A stretch of DNA of 64,000 nucleotides from Tipula vernalis. Taxonomy: Eukaryota; Arthropoda; Insecta; Diptera; Tipulidae. Shown one piece after another: positions 9,962 through 21,179 of this stretch. How positions within the stretch are numbered: position 1 is the first letter of the stretch; every line of letters starts with the position of its first letter. The notes under the pieces are model-generated. The model did no database searches. It saw nothing but the letters and a program-made list of their open reading frames with translations, and was not told where the DNA came from. Position numbers and translations under genes: made by a program. Where the stretch lies: contig OY282558.1 in assembly GCA_958295665.1 (NCBI GenBank), positions 354,621,034-354,685,033 of the forward strand, in the 5' to 3' direction.

Positions 9962-12232
9962 TTTTACCTAATTTGTATTATATATTATGACATAATATTG
10001 AATTGTTGTTATGTTATGTTTTCATATTATGTATTGATTATTGAATTACATGTATTTCCTGAATAATTCTTCAAACCCGCAAAATCCGGTTTTACGATCA
10101 GCATTTCGTAACTACAATTTAAACTTTCTCCCATACTCTGACTTATAGTATTCTAAGCAAAGAGAATGTAATATCAAGAGAAACGAAAGTGAAGAAAAAT
10201 TTTCATACAAAAATGGGGTTATGCATGGGGTTATACAACCGTATAACTCTAGTTTTTCCAATTTTAGAAATGAAACAACGGACGAATAAGAAATTTAAGG
10301 CAAAAACGATTAGTTAAAAATGTTGTTGTTGTAACTGCTCGAAGGAACAAAAAACTTGCGATTTCTGTCGATTACGTCATTTTAAGTAACAGGGCTTAAT
10401 TGATTATTATTCGAACAAATATGTAGAGTATGAAATCCTATACTTCCCGTCTTTTGAAAAAATCGTTTCTGTTAGACATTAGCGATTTAACGCGAACTTT
10501 TTAATTTTTTTAAGGATTTTTATGGGTTATTTTGCTAATATGGAAAATTTCTTCAGCAGCGGATCACAAAGCATAATACAGGCCGATAAAACCAAATATC
10601 AAGTATTCATTGAAAATAGCAGTATTTATCTAATGGTATAACGTTCATAAATCGGTAACTAGCGATTTCTAAATTTCAATATTTTTCAATAAAAATTGAA
10701 ATGTGCATTTTTTTTTGGGTCAGTCTAATATACATAACTTTGATCAGTCGCAAAGTTGACTTCTGAACGTTCTGTACAGCAACCAGTAACAGAAAATCAT
10801 TAAAGAATCAAAATAAAATATTCCCGAGCATCCATTTTTGATGTCAATAATTAAAATGTTTGATCGTTTAGTTGAGCGCCATGACGTCCATCACACGCTC
10901 GAATGTGTACCAGCTTTTGGTCTGTCTTTTTGGCATGATACGCGAATTAAAAACCCATAAACATCGAGAAAATTGCGAATAACTCGAAATATGGATTTAT
11001 CGAAAAAACTTGATGAAACATTATTTACTTGGAATTGTACTAATTTCCCAGGCTCACATCTACCCCAGGGTAAAAGCACACATCGACACTATAGATAACT
11101 TTTGTTCCTTGAGCCATTCCGTATTTACTGTCGAAAATTTCACGGCAATCGGTTTTGTCCGTAAGAATTCTGAGCGAAAATCCGTCAAACACTGGACTAT
11201 TTCGCGATACATTCTTGAACTAGAAGTAATTTTTAATCTTCTTTGTATATAAAAACGGTAAGCCAAAACATTTCTTTTAGTTGGTAATCCAGTGCCTTTA
11301 AATTTTTTTATTTAGACAATTTTTTACTTTAATATTAAAAAACTAAGTTTTAGTGAATTACTCCATAGGCCAATGTTACAGAATACAGATTTATTTTTGA
11401 GATAATTTTCTGTAGAGAAGTTCATGTTTAAGACGCTTAACGGTGGCATTTCTGACAACAATTCAAAGTATTTTCCAAATTTTTTTTGACTGAAAAGATT
11501 TAAGTGATTTAAGTTCCAGCAAACACAAAAAGTTCACTTTAAGCTACCTCTAAACAACAACTTTTTTCGTTTGTTTATTATTCCTAGTTTTGTCTTCCAC
11601 ATGTTCAGTAATTCCACAAGCCCACATTAATTATTAATTATCATTTTCATTTGTTTTTATTTATACCATAAATTGTTTCTTCTTTTAAAATTTTAAAATG
11701 TCAATTATAGTTCGGCGCCACTTGTACTTCCACTAAACTCAATAAAAGAGATATATTTCAACAGGCCATGGCCTGATGAGAAAGTTGATTTTTTCATAAT
11801 CAAAGGCTTACCATTTCGAAACTGGATTATTCTCTTGCAATCACCACAAGGGATATTATTGGTAGAAAGATTTTAGATTTTTGGTATCAAGTTTCACTAT
11901 ATACTACGAACATTTACTGTTCATGTTCACGTTACTAGAATTTTATGTTTATTGATCGATTTGTATGCTGCATTTTATGAATATGTATTTTCAAATGAAA
12001 TCCTTAAAAATCATTACAAATTGTATATATGTAGCTACTAGTTTATGAATATTGAATAATTTTACATTTTTTTTGTGGTTTATTTATAACGTTGTTGTTT
12101 TAAAACTATTTGAATAGTAAAATAGTTAGTTTATATAATATAGAAAACATTTTTTTACAAATATTTTGGTTTAATATCCTGAGGGAATTTATACGATTTT
12201 ATTTCGTATTTCATTATGCATTCATAATATAG
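9962..12232. other. Gene-less stretch upstream of the avidin-like exons
   Basis: About 2.3 kb of AT-rich DNA. Open frames near 10890-11270 run on both strands and look like chance. A first exon with a signal peptide for the avidin-like gene was sought here and not found with confidence. If it lies here it must end with a phase-1 donor. Confidence 0.45.
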
Positions 12233-13013
12233 ATCCATCAGATGTTACTGTGAGAAAGCGAAGGGATGACAACATAGTATCCCAGGAGAATATTGATGAA
12301 TCTATAAAATCTGTTGAATCACTTCTAAGGGTTCCTAAATGTGATGCATGTTCTCAATTGTTGGGTACGCAATGTAATGCCACGGTTGTTTTAGATCGTG
12401 TACTTGAAGAGTTAGATGATATAAAACAGGAGCGTGTTAAACAGGATTTAAATTGTTCGGACGGTAGACCGTGTAATATAACTGGTTCATGGAATTCACA
12501 AATAATTGGAATGCAATTCAATTTAAATACATCGTGTGGTACTGAACATGAGTTATTAATTTCAATCGTTGAACATTATCCACCTAAGCGGGCTTGTATG
12601 ATGGATACTAATTGGACCCTGGTTGGATATGCGCTACATTTAAATGGTGGACCATTTTATATGGCGGCGACACGCAGTAAAGAAGAAGTAATGGCAACTT
12701 TTACAGGTACACCATACAATTTGTTTTGTTTTTACCATTCTTTATACATACCAAATTTTATTCTAAAATCTCAGTTAGTTCGTAAAAATTTTAAAATTGA
12801 ACAATTTATTGATTGCAGGTATGTGCCGGATATGTTCTGGGGCCGAAACCATATTTGGAACTTGGAATTTTATAAGGCCAGCTAAGGACTGTCGAGATTT
12901 ATTGATGGCGGTGGATGTAAGAAGGGATATTTTTCATAAAAGTTCGCTACATGCGAAAGTGATCGAAAAGCAGAAACAAATTCAAGACAAGAAGGTAGCA
13001 TCACCACCATCAG
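12233..13013 (+). CDS. Avidin-like beta-barrel protein, two internal exons
   Basis: Exon A (12233-12706) follows an AG acceptor and ends ACAG|GTACAC. Exon B (12819-13013) follows TTGATTGCAG and ends at CAG|GTAAGAG. Every visible boundary is phase 1. The N-terminal ~75 residues are charged and helical with paired Cys. The barrel starts at Cys 12472, in CNITGSW, matching the first strand of avidin (C-x-x-T-G-x-W). After the intron come FTGMC (Cys 12824) and IFGTW (Trp 12863), then RRDIFHK (Asp 12926), the last strand. The two Cys match the avidin Cys4-Cys83 disulfide. Aligned by eye to streptavidin, Trp108 and Asp128 are kept and Trp92 is Phe (as in avidin). Asn23, Ser27, Trp79, Ser88, Thr90 and Trp120 appear replaced, so tight biotin binding is unlikely. 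Sequons NAT, NCS, NIT and NTS suggest a secreted glycoprotein. The start codon and signal peptide lie in an unseen upstream exon; without splicing, exon B would stop at 13054. Confidence 0.75.
12707..12818 (+). other. 112-bp intron of the avidin-like gene
   Basis: The intron begins GTACACCA and ends TTGATTGCAG, is AT-rich and interrupts a Gly codon (phase 1). Splicing it joins the two halves of a motif conserved with avidin (FTG|MC), which supports the junction strongly. Confidence 0.85.
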
Positions 13014-14500
13014 GTAAGAGTTTCCCTAGTTTCCTAAATTTAGGATCGGATTAATATTTAGGATTCTTTCGATTATCATTGATTCTACTCTAGTTATTGA
13101 TTTGAAAAATAGTTGATTAGGCAGATATATGCGATGGCCTTCATATTTTTTGGTACATAAATCTTCTATTTTTTATTTTTTTATGAAGTCTAGAAATTTT
13201 TGAGTTCCAATAAGTTCATCATGTAAGATAGCTTATTCAATATCGGAAGTCTCGTTAAACGTTAAAATCAAACGTTAAAAATAAAAGATTGCAGCAGTAT
13301 TTTTCAAGTTCTTTGTTTTTGGCAGATTCATTTTTTGACCGACGTTTAGACTCTACGAAAGAAATTGGAAAATAGGGATTTAAAGTTGACTTCTAGTAGT
13401 TTTGTGTTTTCTCTTAACTTTTCTGTATGTATTCTGTGAAAAGTTAATACCACCATGAATATTTGACTAACTGTTTTAACCGTTGAATTTGCAAACCATA
13501 AATGTTTCTCAAGTGTATATGGAAATTTCTATGAGCTTGAACTAGTGCCGGAAAGTGCATCAAATTCAAGACCACTTGTTGCTTCAATTTCAATCGTTGT
13601 CTTGGAAATACCAGGAAAATTTTAATAAGATAGCGTATGGCGACTAATTTTACTACGATAATGTATGGCAGTGTAAAATCAGAAAATCAGGCTATTTGTG
13701 ATTGTAACAAAAACTAAAACCGCCAAAGCTCCTTACGATGTTAAGTTTTGAGGAACTGCTACTCACACGTAAATTCCTTCACTTCTTTATTGGCAGATTA
13801 ATTACTTTCTCTAGATGGAAAGGATGGTTGAGCGCTTGTTATTTTAGATAACTCGTCCACTTCAAGGTTATTTGTAAAATGACTGATTAATAATTACACA
13901 TTTATTGCCGCTGCACCGATCACGTGACTGATCATAATCGATAATTTTCGGTGTTAAAATCCAAGTTTTCAATAATCTTCGCTTTATATCCATATAACGT
14001 CTCCTATGCAGTTTGGTACTTTAAAACGCTTATTTGCTCCTGGATAATTTTTTCGAGATCCAATTTAACTTCCTACAATTTTTGCTATTGTAAAGTTATT
14101 AAACCACAATTGGTCGTTCGCTTGATACAGTAAACAATTTTAAAAATTTTCGGATAGTAGGGTACCAAATAAAATTATGTACTACAACCAAAATACGATC
14201 AAAATTCATACTCAGGTCTGCCATCATGTTAGCATAGAAAACCAATTATTGGAATTGTCTTGAAATATCTAAGATATCATTTACGTTTAGCGTGTTGCCA
14301 ACAGTTGGCAGAGCGGTATGTACCCAGTACATAAAAAACACAGAGTGAGTCACATAGAGTGAGACAACCAAATAATTTGAAATCGTTTAAGTTTATGAAG
14401 ACACTTTACAATGAACATGTTAAGTTCTAAGGGAGAAATATGCTTGTAAAATTTATTTTGATTTGATGGGCTTTTTCCAGGTTTTTTTTATTTCAAAACC
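13014..14500. other. Presumed intron or intergenic DNA
   Basis: This starts at the strong donor GTAAGAG after exon B. No coding segment was recognised. If the gene continues, this is the beginning of a multi-kilobase intron that also holds a MITE at 14503-15166. Confidence 0.45.
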
Positions 14501-14502
14501 TG

Positions 14503-15166
14503 GGGGTCAATTCTCGTTCCGTGAAAAGTAAAATGAAAAGTATTTTCAGTGAGAAATACACATTTCCGATTCATGTTCCTTGAGAAGGAAAAAAATGACG
14601 TCAAAATCTTTTCATATGAATAAAACTTTCTCACCGACCAATTTGGCGGTGAGAACATCATAAATATGGAAATAAAATTCTATAAAAACTAAATTTGTAT
14701 TTTTACTATTAAATGTGCATTGAAACTATAATATGATTCACTTTAAACTTAACTAATAAGTAAATCTATTAAAAACTATTCCGTTTATTTAAGAAAAGCC
14801 TCCAAATAATTAATTTAGTTAAGTTTTAAAAATAATTTGGTCAATTTTATAATTTACTTTATTTTTGACAGCCAATGACAAAAACTGATTAACTAAATCT
14901 ACTTTATCATTTATTTAGCTAATATTTAAACCAATTGTTGTATCAGCTAGCGGAAATATACATGAAACTAGAAAAAATATGTGTTTACAGTGTAGCTTAC
15001 TATGGAAATAACTTATTCAGCGTTTTTCTCACGATTCTTTTTCATTTGGACATCGAGAATCGCTTATTGTCGTTGTGTGAAATGTTATAAATGAAAAAGA
15101 CTTGATGGAATCAAAATAAAAACTTTTTTTTCATTAGGTTTTTTCATAGAACGAGAATTGACCCCC
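14503..15166. mobile_element. MITE with GGGGGTCAATTCTCG ends
   Basis: The left end GGGGGTCAATTCTCGTTC is repeated inverted at the right end (CGAGAATTGACCCCC). The interior is AT-rich without a transposase. The flanks share only CTG, so the target duplication is not certain. The end sequence closely resembles that of the 253-bp element at 19263-19515 (GGGGGCCTATTCTCG), so both probably belong to one family. Confidence 0.7.
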
Positions 15167-15451
15167 TGATTCTGTTTGATAGATTAAACACATTTTATAG
15201 AATTTTTTTATCAGTTTTGAAAGAAAAAATTCAAATTGCGTTAGTAAATACCCGAAATTCCTTTTTGCACAAGTCCCGTAATCGATGGTGTATTTTCATA
15301 GGGCTTCTCTTTTAGATATCCCGAGACCGAGCAGTCGATTTCACATTTTTTTGTTAAAACCTTTGAAATAATTTGATTGTTTAAGCAGTTTCGTTCAACA
15401 ACGAATCACATTCGTATTAATATTATAAACATTTAATAGTGGTTTGCATTT

Positions 15452-15682
15452 TTGTTTTTCGAAAATTTACATCAATTACAGGAAACAGGGCAAAAGAGGA
15501 AATTTATCTACAAAAGAGATATTCTGGCCAATAGTGAATGTCTTCACTTTGATCCCGCTTTACGCAAAAATTTAAATATTTTAATTATTTTTGAATTCCA
15601 TAATTTAGTCATTTTAATAAAGGTACTAAGAACATTTACCAGCTTTGTTACAACTTTAAATATGCCTAGTTCCAATTTATAG
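15452..15682 (+). CDS. Possible exon after an AG acceptor
   Basis: An acceptor-like CATCAATTACAG precedes 15482. In one frame the sequence reads ETGQKRKFIYKRDILANSEC and remains open to 15682. In the frame required by the phase-1 donor at 13013 it gives a 16-residue tail (GNRAKEEIYLQKRY...) and stops at 15534. The base composition is more balanced up to about 15575 and then becomes AT-rich. Function unknown. This could be a terminal exon of the avidin-like gene or chance. Confidence 0.25.
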   Translation: MFFENLHQLQETGQKRKFIYKRDILANSECLHFDPALRKNLNILIIFEFHNLVILIKVLRTFTSFVTTLNMPSSNL

Positions 15683-16121
15683 GTCCTTATCCTCCTCGCT
15701 TGCTCTCAACTTCCAACTTTAAAAATGGCCAACTTGGTTGTAAATATTTTACTTGTATACACAAATTACAGAACGATTTTTCTTATAAAATTTTCGGCAT
15801 CTTGCTACCTTTTTGCCCTTTAAGGCTTTTGAGCTCTATGTACTATATACCTCTTGAAGAAGCAATTTTGTGATCGAAGGTTTCGGCGATATTATCATGC
15901 GGTATTCCTTCGAGAATGACACATCACAATTCCCTAATCGGCCATCGACTCTCTTAGTTCTGTAAATGTTAGAATTTCAAAAAATTATTAAAGCGGATGT
16001 TGGGCTTGTAGCCTCCATCCCCTAAGGTAAAAAATTGAAATAAAAAAATATTTTAAAAATTTGCTATACATAAAAAACTTGCTTTTCGTCATTTTTTTTT
16101 TGGGGTTATCACCACTAACTC

Positions 16122-16421
16122 ATGAGAATGCGTAGGTCTTTGATTTTCCATCCAGTGATTGTTGAGATGGATAAAATATTAATTGCTGCTAATTTTTATT
16201 TGGAACGTCACAGCTCCTCACTAAGTTCGTATACCGAGAAACGAGCGTTTCGAGTTTTCATTCCTAGCCTTCGAAAACACTTCTTTGTAATAAAGTTTCG
16301 TGTGAACCAGAGTCTAGAAGTGCCCAATTTGCAATTTACTAAACCACATGAACTGGCTAGGTTAAAATTTGCGGAAGGTAGAAATATTTGGGATGAACAT
16401 CTGAATCCGCCGATAAAATAA
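16122..16421 (+). CDS. Possible 3' exon, ~88 codons
   Basis: An acceptor TTTTCCATCCAG ends at 16155. The frame from 16156 to the TAA at 16421 has noticeably higher GC and balanced codon use compared with its flanks. It encodes a basic, non-repetitive sequence that includes MDKILIAANFYLERHSSS, a Lys/Arg-rich middle, and a tail LARLKFAEGRNIWDEHLNPP. The acceptor phase fits the donor at 13013 (G+TG gives Val), so it could be the last exon of the avidin-like gene. A phase match has a one-in-three chance of arising randomly. I do not recognise a domain. It could also be an exon of another gene. Confidence 0.35.
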   Translation: MRMRRSLIFHPVIVEMDKILIAANFYLERHSSSLSSYTEKRAFRVFIPSLRKHFFVIKFRVNQSLEVPNLQFTKPHELARLKFAEGRNIWDEHLNPPIK

Positions 16422-16529
16422 TTGGTGGTTTATTCAACTCGGTTTTGATTTACCTTGACTCGCTTATATTAGTAAAAAGTCGTGTTTCAGTCGAAAGTAA
16501 CAGGATACATGCGATGCATTAAAGTATTT

Positions 16530-17110
16530 GTCAAAATGGTGATGGAAAACTTTGTTCCACCAACTCGTGGAAAATATCGGAAAATCTTCCTCTAGAGTAT
16601 ACATCTGGAGATAGATTGTCTTTATGTGATTTGTCAATAGTAAAATTAAGTTCCCTTGAGATATCTAGTAATGTTCGATTTCGATAAATCGTTGAGAACT
16701 TTGAATAACATTAACCACTAGAGTGTTTTGTCAGGTAATTGACTCCACTGGTGTGATATTAATGTGATTTGTCAAAAGCTCTTGCTGAAAAAAAAAATTC
16801 AATTCCGCTCCCGTGGGAAATCTGGGAAAATTCGATTTTCCAAAAATCACTAGAAACTGTGTTTAACATTATCCTCTGGAGTGTTATGTGAGGAGTTGAA
16901 CTGCATTGATGTAATTTCTGTATAGCTACGGCTGGAAATTAATTCTGTTCGAGTTTCTAGTGGGAAATCTGTGAAAATTCGATTTTCCAAAAATCATTAG
17001 GAACTTTATATACAATCAGCCTCTAGAGAGTTATGTTTGGAAATGGATTGCATTGATGTAACTTGTCAATTGCTATTGTTGGAAAAAATTCAGTTCCTTC
17101 TGAAAAATTG
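16530..17110. repeat. ~150-bp tandem repeat, about four copies
   Basis: Units share TGGGAAATCTG.GAAAATTCGA, GATTTTCCAAAAATCA, and CCTCTAGAGAGTTATG-like motifs followed by TTGCATTGATGTAA. Landmarks recur near 16590, 16719, 16872 and 17020, so the period is roughly 130-150 bp. Copies are quite diverged. The same unit occurs at 59345-59600, 42 kb away. Confidence 0.8.
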
Positions 17111-17299
17111 AACTGCATATTTTTCCTGCGACACCCTAAAGGCTGATTTTATAGAAATCTTCAAAAATCGACCTTCGCAGATTTAAATCAATCTCCAAAT
17201 ATAACTGAGAAATTACAATAATGCATTTCATTTCTAAACATAACACCATAGACGCAAATTTTATATCCATTTTAAAATATCTATTTCAGCTAATACTAA

Positions 17300-17482
17300 C
17301 AAGGTTCTGCATTAACGACTTTACATATACTTTCGGCTTCAAACCTCCGGCTAGTTGATAATGCACGAACAGTTTTTGATGCTGAAAATTTTGAAGCATA
17401 TTCTAATTGGTTTGAAACACTCACTTCTTTTAATGACATCCGTTTTATTGAGCTTCTGGACATAAAGAAGACTCGAAATTAA
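17300..17482 (+). pseudogene. Possible retrotransposon gag relic
   Basis: One frame reads SALTTLHILSASNLRL, then an acidic segment (FDAENFEAYSNWFETL) and ends with TAA near 17482. The spacing of Leu/Phe and Trp loosely recalls the capsid region of BEL/Pao-type gag proteins. There is no supporting pol sequence nearby, so the assignment is weak. Confidence 0.2.
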
Positions 17483-18969
17483 CACTGTTTAGTGCCAGGC
17501 ATTCCGTTATATCTGAATTTTGCTTTCGTTGCTTTGTGCTAAACATTTTGTTAAGTCTGCTTGAGCAGCAGTATATGTGGCGATATGGAAAGCTTTAGAT
17601 TATATTATTCCTTTAATTTATTCGTAGGCCCCTAACATTTATTTGTCATTAAGCCTCAACCAATTTCTACGAGTAATTTTCTCATATCATTTTAAAGATA
17701 ATACAATTTTATAAGGCATACCAATAAATATTTTTCTAATGCTCAGTTCCTTAAGAAACAACCGTAAGTGTTTCTCTTACATTTTTATTAACATTTTACT
17801 GTTCCACTCTTTTTTTCTTTAGTCTGCACGCTTGTGTGGGAGCTTTTGTATGAGTGTGTTCTTCCCAACCATCTTATTCCCAGCCTTATTGTACTATAAT
17901 CTCCATTTTTTACGTCGTTCAACACCGAAACTATATTAATCCAATTTTATTACCATTATACGGATTCTACATGTAGTAGGTAAACGCGCACGAACAATCG
18001 AAAGGATAAATGAAAATCTATTTTCTAATATATTACGTCGTCATCGTTGTACCGAAACGGAAAACAATAAAGAAATATAATTTTAATTAATTTAATGAAT
18101 TACGTGATTGGTTCTACGTAAACGAATTAAAGCTTTAGAGACAAATACCATAAACACACACACACACAAAGCTTATCCACCTTTTTTCTCATTAATACTT
18201 TTGGCAAGCTAAGCTTTTTTATGTAATAATACGAAAGGTATTAAAATTATTGTATTATATGCAAATAGGTTTTATGCTACATTAGTATCGCGATATGAAG
18301 GTACTCGTATATCCACTTAAACTACACAACACACAAAATATAAATAAGTTATTTGGTTGGCAAAAAACACAGCTGACCTACCTTGTTATTTATAGCCAGC
18401 TTTATATTAATACGAAAAGAAGGGTATTACCAGAATATGTATATGGGTTCAGGTGGTTCATTGATGTTACTCTTATATAGAGTAGGTTCATTAAGACGGG
18501 ATTTAACTGCAAATAGTATCGGACGGTAAAATATCTTGAGGGATTGAGTTTACGGTAAAAACATTGCAGGATTTGTAGGTTTTAATATATTTGACCTTGG
18601 GAAGATCTTGAAAAGCCCTGTGGAGGTTATGGTAACAATTTGAATGCCAATTCCTATTTTTGATGTAGCACCAATGAGCTTTATATTTATAAGAGCAGTG
18701 ATTTTCTTTTAAAAAAATGGTATCCCTGAAAAAGGACGTAAAGAATAATTTGGGAAATCATAAATTACAATGTTATTGTGAACCAGTTAAAAATGGACAG
18801 AAGAATTTGTTTTGAAACTATCTCAGAAAGCTTAGTTACTTTTATAATTTACATCAAAGGGTAAGTGGTTGCACAAAAGTCTAGAAAGAATTTATTGTGT
18901 CACTGAGGAGAAGAGTCACGCCGAAACAAAACTGTATATACATTTGAGAAAACAATCAAGCAAATGATA
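17483..18969. other. Gene-less AT-rich stretch
   Basis: No gene, TIR element or tandem array was recognised, apart from a short CA microsatellite near 18156-18170. Open frames such as 18295-18480 lack any coding signature. Confidence 0.5.
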
Positions 18970-19019
18970 TTGGGTGTATGAATATGACCCGCCATTTTTT
19001 GAAATGAAAGAATTATTCA

Positions 19020-20309
19020 TTGAAAGTATGCTTGATTTGCAGCTACAACTTTCCGCCATTTTTCAGGCAGTTTACGGATTCCCTCTATGAAAAAATCTTG
19101 GTCTTTGGAGGCGATCCCATCATTAAGCCAATTTTCGATCTCTGCGCAAGAACTGAACCGCTCTTCAGAAAGAGACGACTGCATCGACCGGAATAAGTAG
19201 TAATCTGAAGGAGCTACATATGTCTGGTGAATACGGAAGGTGGGGTAGAACTTCGCAGTCCTGGGGGCCTATTCTCGAATTCCACATCTATTTTCCACAT
19301 GTGGACAACTGTCAAAATTCATAAAAATTGAATTTTTTCGGTACTAAGGGAATATTTCCGAATGGGTATAAGCATGTGGAAAAATTTCCCATATAGGAAA
19401 ATGTCAATGCCGCATGTGTTTTATATACGAATTACAATTTTCGAACCATTTTTTGACAACTTTGACAGATGTCCACATGTGGAAAAAGGATGTGAAATTC
19501 GAGAATAGGCCCCGTGTCCTTGTAAATAATTTTCACAACGTATGCAACATGTGGTTTTGCATTGTCATGCTGAAAAATTAATTTGTTGTGTCTATTCACC
19601 CATTCTGGTCGTTTTTCCTCTATAACTCGCTTCAAATGTATTAGTTGTCGTCGGTACACATCGCCATTGATAGTTTCACCTGATTCCAGCAGTTCGTAAT
19701 ATACCACACCTTTCTGATCCCACCAGATACAAAGCATAACCTTATTGCAATGGATACCTCGCTTTGGATGCGATAGACCAGCTTCACCACGCTTCACCCA
19801 AGATTTTTGGCGTTTGGGATTCTCATAATAAATCCATTTTTCATCTCCAGTAACTATCCGATGCAGAAAACCTTTTTTTTGTTGTCTTTGAATCAGTATT
19901 TCACAAATAGTTTTTCGACGTTCGTGGTCTCTTTCTTTTAATTCATGTGGAACCCAGTTGTTAACTTTTTGAACCATTCCGATTGTTTTTAAACGCATTG
20001 CAACAGTTGATCGATCAACATTTAATGCTACAGCCAATTCTGATTGTGTTTGAGAAGAATCTTCAGCCAATAACTTTTCCAATTCAGCATCTTTAAATTT
20101 TTTAGGTGGTTTTCCATGCTCTTTATCATCAATGCCAAAATCATCATTTTTAAATCGTCGAAACCATTCTTTGCACGTTGTATTCGATGGAGCATGCTCA
20201 CTGTAAATTTCCACAAGCAAACGATAAGTTCCGCTGCACTTTTCTTTGCAATAAAATAATGTAATAAAGCTTCCCGCAAATGATGTTTATTTGGAATAAA
20301 ATTTGACAT
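19020..20309 (-). pseudogene. Mariner transposase pseudogene
   Basis: Translation starts at the ATG at 20309 (MSNFIPNKHHLREALLHYFI), the N-terminal helix-turn-helix. A frameshift near 20220 moves it to the long open frame, which has the linker WVPHEL, catalytic VTGDEKWIYYE, and QHDNAKPH. The frame then runs into the 253-bp MITE. Beyond the insertion, near 19250-19190, the sequence resumes with EVLPHLPYSPD and, after another frameshift, APSDYYLFRSM, giving the third catalytic Asp of the DD34D triad. The C-terminus continues to about 19020 (LPEKWRKVVAANQAYF). All three catalytic Asp codons survive, but at least two frameshifts and one insertion destroy the frame. Confidence 0.9.
19263..19515. 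mobile_element. 253-bp palindromic MITE inside the mariner
   Basis: The ends are GGGGGCCTATTCTCGAATT and its inverse AATTCGAGAATAGGCCCC. The repeat continues inward, with CCACATGTGGACAACTGTCAAA on one side mirrored on the other. Direct repeats GTCCT flank it at 19258-19262 and 19516-19520, suggesting a 5-bp target duplication. It splits the mariner transposase between the second and third catalytic Asp. Its ends match those of the element at 14503-15166. Confidence 0.85.
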
Positions 20310-20322
20310 TTTGAAAGAGTTA

Positions 20323-20766
20323 AGCATTGACCAGTGAGCCTTTAAGAAATTTAAGTAAGAATGCGACCATAGGAATGTGCATGTTACTGATCAGCGAAAC
20401 TTTAAGAACTTTTCGTTCTGTTTCGTTAAATTTGAATTGTCATTTAACATTCTTTAAGAAGAGCGAAAATTACAGCCCAAACTGAAGGAAGAAACGTCAA
20501 ACAGTGATACGTTGTCTATTTATGTTTTATTAATTAAAATAATGTTTTATATATGTATATTTTAAATATGTACATAATATATTATGCAGTGTAATGTGAT
20601 AAAACAATTATTGCAAAATACAATTATACAAATATTTTTTGTTTTTTGTTGGCAAATAGTGTTACGGATTCGCTGGGCGATCTGTCAAAATTTCCTTAAC
20701 AATACCTATTCGTTAAATTCTCTAAGGTTTTATTTACGGATGCTTAAAGACTCGCTGGTCAATGCT
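20323..20766. mobile_element. 444-bp MITE with TTA duplication inside the mariner
   Basis: The left end AGCATTGACCAGTGAGCCTT is matched inverted at the right end (ctggtcaatgct). TTA flanks both ends (20320-20322 and 20767-20769), the 3-bp TWA duplication expected of PIF/Harbinger. The interior is non-coding. It sits just upstream of the transposase start codon. TTAA with a one-base mismatch is a less good alternative reading. Confidence 0.75.
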
Positions 20767-21179
20767 TTAAAAATACTATTTGTTTACAATTCAACCAAAT
20801 GTCGTATACTGCGTTTGATAGCTGACATCAAGTACTATAGAATACAAGTATTGCGCATTTATAGTTTACGTAAGCAGTAAAAATAACGACACCAACTGAG
20901 AAAGGGCGGAGTCATATTCACACACCCAATATAAGGGACTTACCGAGTTCTAAATAATGACGAGATCAGAAATTTCTAGTAGTTTTAGCTTTAGAGTTTA
21001 TTCTAGTATAGATAATTCCCGCCTGTACTTAGTTTGTATTTCGGTTACTTGAGAGGATATTTTTGCCTTAGTTCTGCAACTATCTAAATTGAATTTTTAG
21101 ATTTATTAAATATCGTTTATGCAAAAGGTATCCTAATAGTCAGTCTCATTTAGATTAAAAGCAGGCTTGTAATAGAGTT

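Larger units (their letters stand above)
18970..20929 (-). mobile_element. Mariner element broken by two MITEs
   Basis: The ends are TTGGGTGTATGAATATGACC at 18970 and an inverted copy ending ACACCCAA at 20929. Both are flanked by TA, the mariner target duplication. The element holds a transposase on the minus strand. Removing the two inserted MITEs (19263-19515 and 20323-20766) leaves about 1.26 kb, the usual mariner size. The insertions and several frameshifts make it inactive. Confidence 0.9.

Noticed and set aside
10891..11266. Overlapping frames on both strands near 11 kb
   Set aside because: They overlap each other in opposite orientation with no recognisable domain or splice support.
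12250..12885. 211-codon unspliced ORF with start at 12250
   Set aside because: The codon at 12250 is GTG, the frame is open upstream to an AG acceptor, and the C-terminal part past 12706 is intron sequence. The spliced form restores avidin motifs.
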